Assembly: GCA_005879245.1 (NCBI GenBank)
Contig: VBLA01000135.1
Location: forward strand, 1-7,700
Direction: 5' to 3'
DNA from: Deltaproteobacteria bacterium
Lineage (GTDB): Bacteria > Desulfobacterota > Binatia > DP-6
Length of the DNA stretch: 7,700 bases
The notes beneath the pieces are model-generated. The model did no database searches. It saw nothing but the letters and a program-made list of their open reading frames with translations, and was not told the DNA's origin. Shown piece by piece: positions 1 to 7,700 of this stretch; positions within the stretch are counted from its first letter, which is position 1, and the number at the start of each line of letters is the position of its first letter. A program made the position numbers and the translations under genes.

Positions 1-2
1 CG

Positions 3-284
3 GACCCCATGGGAGCGAACGGGCCGGTCAAGAAGGCGCAGATCAAGCGGACGCCGGGCGGCGTCTTCCAGGTGAAGGTCATCATCTCGGGCAAGAACGG
101 CGCGGTGAACATCATCCCGCCGGGACCTGGCACCGAGGCCGACATGAACTTCCACCTGGGGGGCGGGGATCAGTACTGCGGCTCGACGGCCGGCGGCATG
201 CTGAACCCGAACGACGCCACGACGTTCAAGGCCAAGGACTCCGGCGCGCCGGCGAACTGCGCCGCGCTGGGAACCTGTCCCTAG
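3..284 (+). CDS. C-terminal end of an unidentified, probably exported protein (5' partial)
   Basis: The reading frame is open from the left edge to a TAG at 282-284, so this is most likely the tail of a longer protein. An ATG at 9 is the first internal start, but too little upstream sequence is visible to test it. The visible part alternates short beta-type stretches (FQVKVIISG, AVNIIPP) with Gly/Pro/Asn-rich turns. It ends in a segment with three cysteines (QYCGS, ANCAA, GTCP) and has no membrane helix. This texture resembles the C-terminal modules of secreted hypothetical proteins in uncultured deltaproteobacterial genomes; that is a recollection of style, not a family assignment. Function is unknown. 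It ends 190 bases before dprA and is probably a separate transcription unit. Coding confidence is moderate, supported by the open frame and a composition that does not look like a random shadow frame. Confidence 0.55.
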   Translation, partial: DPMGANGPVKKAQIKRTPGGVFQVKVIISGKNGAVNIIPPGPGTEADMNFHLGGGDQYCGSTAGGMLNPNDATTFKAKDSGAPANCAALGTCP

Positions 285-291
285 CGTCCGC

Positions 292-303
292 TGACGATCG
301 TCA
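292..303. repeat. 12-bp perfect palindrome after the first stop codon
   Basis: TGACGATCGTCA reads identically on both strands and lies 7 bases past the stop codon of the partial gene. It has no loop and no T-run after it, so it is not a convincing intrinsic terminator. It could be a protein-binding site, but a 12-bp palindrome is expected about once or twice by chance in a window of this size. Confidence 0.3.
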
Positions 304-450
304 AGTCGCGCAAGCTCCTCAAGGTGTCTGCGCTCCGCCAACTGTCATCTCGGAGTCGCATGTCTGCAACCAAGCATCCGAGCGGGGGGCGCTCCTGCTC
401 CATGGTGGGCGCGAAAATGCGCCGTGATTTGCAACTGACCGAGCGCTGTA

Positions 451-473
451 GTACCCGGAGTGTTCCGAGGTAC
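451..473 (+). promoter_or_regulatory. Bulged hairpin covering the dprA ribosome-binding region
   Basis: GTACC (451-455) and CGGA (456-459) can pair with GGTAC (469-473) and TCCG (464-467). This gives a 9-bp stem with a GTGT loop and one bulged A at 468. The right arm contains the only Shine-Dalgarno-like bases (GAGG, 467-470) ahead of the ATG at 475. The stem could therefore hide the ribosome-binding site in mRNA, or the dyad could act as an operator in DNA. The structure is seen in the sequence; the regulatory role is inferred. Confidence 0.35.
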
Positions 474-474
474 T

Positions 475-1344
475 ATGGGTCGGATGGGTCTCGCCATCGA
501 CGGGGAGCGGCTTGCCTGGCTGGCTCTCGCTCTCGTCGAGCCGTTGGCGCCACGAAGCGCGTTCGCGCTCGTTGAGCGCTTCGGCTCGCCTGGCGCAGTC
601 CTGAACGCCGGTGAGAGCAGCCTCCGCGCGGCCGGGCTGAGCGCCACGATCATCGCAGCGCTCGGTGCCGTCCACCCCGAGCGCGAGATCTCGGCCCTCG
701 CGCGCGTCGATGCGACCCTCGTCACCCGGCCAGATGGCGAGTATCCGGTGCGTCTGCGTCACATCGCCGATCCGCCACTCGCGCTCGCCGTGCGGGGCGC
801 GCTCGCCGCGGACGAGCCGGCCATCGCCGTCGTCGGCGCCCGGCGGGCGAGTGAGTACGGCCGGCGCATCGCGGACGAGCTGGCGCGCGGGCTGGCGCAG
901 GCGGGCGTCACGGTCGTGAGCGGCCTCGCCACCGGTATCGACGCGGCGGCCCACCGCGGCGCGCTCGCTGCGGGCGGACGGACGGTCGCCGTGCTCGGCA
1001 CCGGGATCGACCGCGTCTATCCGTCCTGGCACGCGGACCTGGCGGCCGAGATCGTGCCGCAGGGGGCGCTCGTCACGGAGTTCCCTTGCGGGACACCGCC
1101 GCGCGCGTTCCACTTTCCTCGTCGCAACCGGCTGATCAGCGGCCTCTCGCTCGGCACGGTCGTGGTCGAGGCGGCGGAGGAGAGCGGCTCGCTCATCACG
1201 GCGCACTGCGCCCTCGAGCAGAACCGGGCCGTGTTCGCGGTGCCCGGGCCGGCGGGTGTGGCGGCGCATCGGGGTCCGCATCGTTTGATCCGCGCGGGCG
1301 CAACGCCGAGCGACGGCGGCGGAGGCGGCGCTCACGCCAGCTGA
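475..1344 (+). CDS. dprA: DNA-processing protein DprA (Smf), core domain; C-terminus frameshifted
   Basis: DprA binds incoming single-stranded DNA and loads RecA during natural transformation; the family is also widespread in non-competent bacteria. Residues 1-75 look like the helical N-terminal (SAM/HhH-like) region (LALALVEPLAP, LVERFGSPGAVL). The Rossmann-like core follows, with GARRASEYG at 121-129, SGLATGIDAAAH from 149, FPRRNRLIS at 214-222, GSLITA from 238 and AVPGP...HRLIRAGA near 260-277. After LIRAGAT the frame enters a non-homologous Gly-rich stretch and stops at 1342-1344, giving 289 residues. The expected LV-x4-D-I/V-L helix is absent, and the winged-helix domain continues in another frame up to 1510. 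The start is uncertain: ATG 475 has GAGG four bases upstream, while ATG 484 and GTG 460 are in frame. GTG 460 falls in the loop of the hairpin and is the least likely. First gene of the dprA-topA-trmFO cluster. Confidence 0.85.
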   Translation: MGRMGLAIDGERLAWLALALVEPLAPRSAFALVERFGSPGAVLNAGESSLRAAGLSATIIAALGAVHPEREISALARVDATLVTRPDGEYPVRLRHIADPPLALAVRGALAADEPAIAVVGARRASEYGRRIADELARGLAQAGVTVVSGLATGIDAAAHRGALAAGGRTVAVLGTGIDRVYPSWHADLAAEIVPQGALVTEFPCGTPPRAFHFPRRNRLISGLSLGTVVVEAAEESGSLITAHCALEQNRAVFAVPGPAGVAAHRGPHRLIRAGATPSDGGGGGAHAS

Positions 1345-1510
1345 ACGACGCGTGCTCGAGGTGATCGGGGCGGATGGGCGCCACGTGGACGACGTGATCC
1401 GACGCGCTGCTGTCCCGGCGGGCCCCGTGCTCGAGACGCTCCTCGCTCTCGAGCTGCGTGGGCTCGTCCGGCAGCTACCCGGCAAGCGCTTCTGCCGCCG
1501 GGCCGCGTGA
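1304..1510 (+). pseudogene. dprA: Detached C-terminal winged-helix domain of dprA, in another frame
   Basis: This frame is shifted by +1 relative to the dprA core and encodes a recognisable DprA-type C-terminal winged helix. It begins ALTPAERRVLEVIGADGRH, continues through a VDDVIRRAAVPAG helix pair, and ends LELRGLVRQLPGKRF before the TGA at 1508-1510. Known DprA proteins end with a very similar LxLxLRGLVxxLPGxxY pattern. It has no start codon or ribosome-binding site of its own that would make it an independent gene. It is best read as the 3' part of the same dprA, separated by an indel or deletion around 1303-1330 within a GC-only low-complexity run (cggcggcggaggcggcg). The stop lies 31 bases before topA, the spacing expected if dprA originally extended to here. 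Confidence 0.75.
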
Positions 1511-1541
1511 GCGCGGTACCACCTCCCCCGACTCGAGATCC

Positions 1542-4012
<2,471 letters not shown>

Positions 4013-4016
<4 letters not shown>

Positions 4017-5353
4017 CCGAGCGCGTGACGATCATCGGCGGCGGGCTCGCTGGCTGCGAAGCTGCTTGGCAGCTCGCGCGCGGCGGGATCGGCGCCGACC
4101 TCTACGAGATGCGGCCCGTGCGGGGCACCGAGGCGCACCAGACCGATCGTCTGGGCGAGCTCGTGTGCTCGAACTCCTTCCGCAACGCGACACTCGAAAC
4201 GGCCGTGGGTCTCCTCAAAGAAGAGATGCGGCGCCTCGGGTCGATCGTCATGCAGGTGGCGGACGCGACCCGGGTGCCGGCGGGCGCCTGCCTCGCGGTC
4301 GACCGGCTCCACTTCGCCGATGGGTTGACGCGGGCGGTGGAGGCTCTTGCCAGCGTTCGCATCGTTCGGGAGGAGCTGACCGAGCTCCCGCTCGGCCTCA
4401 CGATCCTCGCGACGGGTCCGCTCACCTCGCCCGCGCTCTCGCAGGCGCTCCAGACGGCGCTCGGCCGGACGCACCTCTACTTCTACGACGCGATCGCCCC
4501 CATCGTCACCGTCGATTCGGTCGACATGGGCGTCGCCTGGAAGGCGTCGCGTTACGGAAAGGGCGGCGAGGACTACATCAACTGCCCGCTCGACCGGGAG
4601 CAGTACTACCGCTTCGTTGCCGCGGTCGGTGGCGCGGAGAAGGTGGCGACGCGGGATTTCGAGCGCTGCATCTACTTCGAGGGCTGCATGCCGATCGAGG
4701 AGATGGCGCGCCGCGGTCCGGACACGCTCGCCTTCGGCCCCATGCGGCCGGTCGGCCTCGTGAACCCCCGGGACGGGAAGCGCCCGTACGCCTGCGTCCA
4801 GCTCCGGCAGGACGACGCCGAGGGGCGGCTCTTCAACCTGGTCGGCTTCCAGACGAAGATGACGTACGCAGAGCAGCGGCGGGTCTTCCGCATGATCCCC
4901 GGGCTCGAGCAGGCGGAGTTCGTGCGGCTCGGGAGCCTGCACCGGAACACCTTCATCAACTCGCCGGCCGTGCTCCTGCCGTCGCTGCAGGTGATCGGGC
5001 GGAAGCGCCTCCTCCTCGCCGGGCAGCTGGTCGGCGTGGAGGGCTACGTCGAGTCGGCCGCGACGGGGCTCCTCGCGGGTCTGAACGCCGAACGGCTACT
5101 CCAGGGCGTCGCACCGCTCTCGCCGCCGCGCACGACGGCTCTCGGCTCGCTCGTCGCCTACGTCACCCAGCGCGGGAAGAAGGGCTTCCAGCCGATGAAC
5201 GCCAACTACGGGCTGCTGCCCCCGCTCGCGCGTCCGCTCCGGGGTCGCGACAAGAAGCTGGCGCTTGCCGAGCGGGCGCTCGCCGATCTCGCGCGCTGGC
5301 AGACGAGCGTGCAGTTCACGGGCGAGCCGACGCCGTCACAAACCGTCGCGTGA
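4013..5353 (+). CDS. trmFO: Folate- and FAD-dependent tRNA (uracil-54-C5)-methyltransferase TrmFO
   Basis: TrmFO makes m5U54 in the T-loop of tRNAs, using methylenetetrahydrofolate as carbon donor and reduced FAD. The product is 446 residues from CTG 4013 (442 from GTG 4025), the usual family length. Seen in order: the FAD dinucleotide-binding loop IIGGGLAGCEAAW near residue 8; the signature TEAHQTDRLGELVCSNSFR with Cys52; KASRYGKGGEDYINCPLD; FEGCMPIEE with Cys225; FGPMRPVGL; VGFQTKMTYAEQRRVFRMIP; and the second flavin-contact block LAGQLVGVEGYVESAATG. Cys52 and Cys225 match the two functional cysteines known in this family. The C-terminus has the usual GFQPMNANYGLLPPL. The N-terminus reads (L/M)TERVTIIGGG, matching the common family start MTERV, with CTG in place of ATG. 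This CTG overlaps the topA stop as CTGA. The stop overlaps the next gene's GTG. MnmG (GidA) is excluded by length and by the TrmFO-specific motifs. Confidence 0.95.
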
Positions 5354-6363
5354 CCGCCGCAGGCGGGGGGGGGAGGACCGCGCCGCCGGGCGCGGGCTTC
5401 CCGCTCGTCGGCGCGGTGATCGACGTCGGCAGCAACTCGGTCCTCCTCCTGACCGTCGGCGTGGACGGCGCGGGTCGGGCCCGGGTGATCGACGAGGGCC
5501 TGGCGACGACGCGGCTCGGAGCGGACCTCGTGCGCGGCGGCCGTCTCGATCCCGCAGCCCGCGGCCGCACGCGAGAGGCGGTGGTCGCGTTCGCGGCGCG
5601 CGCGCGTGCGGCGGCCGCGACCGACGTGTGGGCGTTCGCCACCGCGGCCATGCGCGAGGCGGCCGACGGGTCCGCCTTCGCCGGGGAGCTGGAGGCGGGG
5701 GCCGGCGTTCCCGTCGAGGTGCTGTCGGGGGAGAGCGAGGCGCGGCTCGCCTATGCGGCGGTGGCACACGGGCTCGGCGTCGACGGCGGTCCGGCGCTCG
5801 TCGCCGACTTGGGCGGCCGCACGACCGAGCTGACGCTCGGCACGGGCGAGGCGATCGTCGCTGCGGAGAGCCTTCCGCTCGGAGCACTTGCCCTGACCGA
5901 CGCCCACCTGCGGACCGATCCGCCCACCCCGACCGAGATTCGCCGTGTCGTCGACGAGGCCGACGCGGCGCTCGCCACGAGTGCTCTGCCCCGTCGTGTC
6001 GCGGCCGCGGGCGGCCGGCTCGTCGCTTCCGGCGGCACGGCGACCGCGCTCGCCGCGCTCGACCTGGGCCTCCACACCTACGATGGACGCCGGGTCCACG
6101 GTCACGTGCTGACGCGCGGCACGCTCGATGCCCTGGCGACACGCCTCCTCGCCCTGCCCGCTGCCGCGCGCGCAGCCCTCGCGGGTCTGGATCCTGGTCG
6201 CGCGACGATCCTGCCAGCGGGCACCATTGTCCTCGGGCGGATCGCCGCAGCGGCAGCCGCGGCGACGGTGACGGTGAGCGACCACGGGGTCCGACATGCA
6301 TATCTCCGCGCGCGCCTGGCGGCGACGGGAACCGCGGCGAGCTTCGCGGCGCTCTGGCCATGA
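5350..6363 (+). CDS. Short Ppx/GppA-type phosphatase (exopolyphosphatase / pppGpp phosphohydrolase family)
   Basis: Members of this ASKHA-fold family hydrolyse polyphosphate or convert pppGpp to ppGpp. The 337-residue product is the short two-lobe form without the C-terminal HD-like domain of E. coli Ppx. Motifs: VIDVGSNSVLLLTV (Asp25), ATAAMREAADG (97-107), VLSGESEARLAYAAV (E128, E130), ADLGGRTTELTLG (D153-L161), LPLGALALTDAHL, SGGTATALAALDLGL (from 227), RVHGHVLT, ILPAGTIVL and VSDHGVRHAYL (S310). Two blocks deviate from family consensus: DIGGGSTE is DLGGRTTE here, and SGxEEA is SGESEA. Substrate cannot be told from sequence, so no symbol is given. GTG 5350 is chosen because it overlaps the trmFO stop as GTGA. 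A second in-frame GTG at 5416 begins directly at VIDVGSNS and would skip a Gly-rich leader encoded by a nine-G run. The stop overlaps the glnE ATG. Confidence 0.88.
   Translation: MTAAGGGGRTAPPGAGFPLVGAVIDVGSNSVLLLTVGVDGAGRARVIDEGLATTRLGADLVRGGRLDPAARGRTREAVVAFAARARAAAATDVWAFATAAMREAADGSAFAGELEAGAGVPVEVLSGESEARLAYAAVAHGLGVDGGPALVADLGGRTTELTLGTGEAIVAAESLPLGALALTDAHLRTDPPTPTEIRRVVDEADAALATSALPRRVAAAGGRLVASGGTATALAALDLGLHTYDGRRVHGHVLTRGTLDALATRLLALPAAARAALAGLDPGRATILPAGTIVLGRIAAAAAAATVTVSDHGVRHAYLRARLAATGTAASFAALWP
5365..5373 (+). repeat. G9 homopolymer at the 5' end of the phosphatase gene
   Basis: Nine consecutive G residues encode part of a Gly stretch at residues 6-8 of the predicted leader. 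It is the longest mononucleotide run noticed in the window. Slippage here would throw a protein started at GTG 5350 out of frame, while a start at GTG 5416 would be unaffected. It is also a typical place for a sequencing error. Confidence 0.7.
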
Positions 6364-7700
6364 CGATCGCGGACGTCTTCATGGCCGCGGATCCGAGGAT
6401 CGCCGAGGCCGCACGACCGGTGGCCGACTGGCTCGCCCGTGCGCCCCGCGAGGAGGTCGTGGCGGGCCTCGCTGCGGCGGCCGAGCCGGTCGCCGCGCTC
6501 CACGCGCTGGCTCGCCTGCTCGAAGCGGGTGACGCGCCGCCGCGTGCCGGGCAGGTCGCCCCGCTCCTCCAGCTGCTCGGCGGGAGCGCGGCGCTGGCGA
6601 CGACGCTCTCGGCCGAGGGGCCAGCATGGCCGACGCTCCTGGCGGATGCGCTCTCCGTGCCGGCTCGCGACGCGGCTGCGCACCGGGCAGCGATCGCGAC
6701 GGGTCTCGCAACGTCGCCGCATCTCCCGCTGGACGCGGTGCTCCGCCGTCATCGGCGCCGCGAGTTCGTGCGCATCGGGGGCCGCGATCTCCTCCGGCTC
6801 GCGGCGGTCGACGAGACGATGCGCGAGATCACCGCGCTCGCCGAGGGCGTGATCGAGGCGGCGGTCGCCGGGGTGCGTGCCCGGCTCGCGGCGGAGTGGG
6901 GCGAGGCCGTCCTCGCCGGGCCGCAGGGCTCGCGCCCGGCCGGCTTCGTCGTGCTCGGTATGGGGAAGCTCGGCGGGGAGGAGCTCAACTACAGCTCCGA
7001 CGTCGACCTCGTCTACGTCTACGAGCGGGACGGGAGTCACACCGGCGGCCGAACGCTCGCGCAGTTCTTTGCACGGCTCGCCGAGGAGGTGACGCGAGCG
7101 CTCGCCGAGGTGACGGCCGAGGGGTTTTGCTTCCGCGTGGATCTGCGGCTCCGCCCCGGGGGGCACGAGGGGCCGGTCACGACCTCGCTCCCCGCCGCGC
7201 TCACCTACTACGAGGCCTGGGCCGAGACCTGGGAGCGCGCGGCATGGCTGAAAGCGCGGCCGGTGGCGGGCGACCGGGCGCTCGGCCAGACGCTCCTCGC
7301 GGAGCTCGTCCCTTTCGTCTACCGGCGCTACCTCGACTTCGCCACCATCGAGGAGCTGAAGGCGATGAAGCGCCAGGTGGACGCGTCGCTGCGCGCCCCG
7401 GAAGCGGCCGAGCGCGACGTGAAGCTCGGCCGCGGCGGGATCCGGGAGCTCGAGTTCGTCGTGCAGGCGCAGCAGCTCGTCCACGGTGGCAAGGACGCGC
7501 GGCTCCGGGAGCGGAGTACCCTCGGTGCCCTCGCGGCGCTGGCGGCGAGCGGCTACGCCGACCGCGACCTCACCCACGCGCTGGCTGCCGCGTACCGGTT
7601 CCTTCGCGATGTCGAGCACAAGGTGCAGATCGTCCATGATCGCCAGACCCATCTTCTGCCCCTCGGCGCGGAGGAGACGACGGCGCTCGCGCGGCGCCTC
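6360..7700 (+). CDS. glnE: Glutamine synthetase adenylyltransferase / adenylyl-removing enzyme GlnE, N-terminal part (3' partial)
   Basis: GlnE attaches AMP to glutamine synthetase and removes it again, under control of PII proteins, so nitrogen assimilation follows supply. The frame runs 447 codons without a stop to the right edge. This covers the N-terminal adenylyl-removing half; the adenylylating half lies outside the window. Motifs: RRHRRREFVRI (129-139) and TMREITALAEG; the nucleotidyltransferase signature GMGKLGGEELNYSSDVDLVY from 200, with metal-binding D214 and D216; FRVDLRLRPGG, where D261 is the third expected acidic residue; YYEAWAETWERAAW (283-296) with LKARP; the YLDFATIEELKAMK block; and KLGRGGIRELEF (355-366). 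All key residues expected for deadenylylation are present. The N-terminus before the GMGKLGG motif is about 40 residues longer than in E. coli. ATG 6360 overlaps the phosphatase stop as ATGA and no strong ribosome-binding site precedes it, so translational coupling is likely. Confidence 0.95.
   Translation, partial: MTIADVFMAADPRIAEAARPVADWLARAPREEVVAGLAAAAEPVAALHALARLLEAGDAPPRAGQVAPLLQLLGGSAALATTLSAEGPAWPTLLADALSVPARDAAAHRAAIATGLATSPHLPLDAVLRRHRRREFVRIGGRDLLRLAAVDETMREITALAEGVIEAAVAGVRARLAAEWGEAVLAGPQGSRPAGFVVLGMGKLGGEELNYSSDVDLVYVYERDGSHTGGRTLAQFFARLAEEVTRALAEVTAEGFCFRVDLRLRPGGHEGPVTTSLPAALTYYEAWAETWERAAWLKARPVAGDRALGQTLLAELVPFVYRRYLDFATIEELKAMKRQVDASLRAPEAAERDVKLGRGGIRELEFVVQAQQLVHGGKDARLRERSTLGALAALAASGYADRDLTHALAAAYRFLRDVEHKVQIVHDRQTHLLPLGAEETTALARRL

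Larger units (their letters stand above)
285..474. other. Intergenic spacer upstream of dprA
   Basis: This 190-base spacer is richer in A/T than its flanks, as expected if it carries the promoter of the dprA-topA operon. Besides the palindrome at 292-303 and the bulged hairpin at 451-473, it contains two weak 5-bp hairpins: GAGCG/CGCTC at 380-394 and GGCGC/GCGCC at 408-423. A TTGCAA at 429-434 resembles a -35 element, but no good -10 hexamer lies 16-18 bases downstream, so no promoter is called. No tRNA-like fold or credible small ORF was seen. Confidence 0.5.

Noticed and set aside
380..423. Two short hairpins (380-394 and 408-423) as terminators of the upstream gene
   Set aside because: The stems are only 5 bp and no T-run follows either one.
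429..476. TTGCAA (429-434) with TACTAT (471-476) or TGTAGT (447-452) as a sigma70-type promoter for dprA
   Set aside because: Spacings of 36 and 12 bases fall far outside the 16-18 range, so no promoter can be supported.
1458..1541. In-frame GTG start for topA 28 codons upstream of the ATG
   Set aside because: The added residues overlap the dprA winged-helix coding region and have no TopA similarity. From ATG 1542 the catalytic Glu is residue 9, as in E. coli TopA.
6102..7652. 516-codon minus-strand frame opposite glnE, and a 337-codon plus-strand frame at 6626-7639
   Set aside because: Both are shadows of glnE. The glnE frame holds all catalytic motifs, while these are compositionally skewed and motif-free.

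Overview
The window is a GC-rich (roughly 70% by eye) chromosomal stretch with every supported gene on the + strand. It looks like a housekeeping locus rather than an accessory island. The order dprA - topA - trmFO is a known chromosomal neighbourhood in Firmicutes and in deltaproteobacterial lineages. The high GC, the downstream glnE and the style of the partial secreted-type protein at the left edge fit an uncultured deltaproteobacterial-type organism (Binatia-like or similar) better than a Firmicute. That placement is an inference, not a measurement.

Layout. Positions 3-284 hold the C-terminal end of an unidentified protein, probably exported. Positions 285-474 are an intergenic spacer of lower GC, containing a 12-bp palindrome just after the first stop codon and a bulged hairpin that covers the ribosome-binding region of dprA. 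Next comes dprA (DNA-processing protein A), whose Rossmann core is intact but whose C-terminal winged-helix domain is in another frame, with a short segment missing at the junction. topA (DNA topoisomerase I, four zinc fingers and a basic tail) starts 31 bases after the broken dprA. topA, trmFO, a short Ppx/GppA-type phosphatase gene and glnE then follow with 4-base stop/start overlaps (CTGA, GTGA, ATGA), so they very probably form one translationally coupled operon. glnE runs off the right edge after 447 codons.

Functionally the operon mixes DNA topology (TopA), DNA uptake/recombination (DprA, probably damaged), tRNA m5U54 methylation (TrmFO), polyphosphate or (p)ppGpp hydrolysis (Ppx/GppA-like) and control of glutamine synthetase by adenylylation (GlnE). 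No mobile element, CRISPR array, RNA gene, defence system or clearly new system was found. The points worth a second look are the dprA lesion, the probable CTG start of trmFO, a G9 tract at the 5' end of the phosphatase gene, altered catalytic motifs in that phosphatase, and its coupling to glnE.
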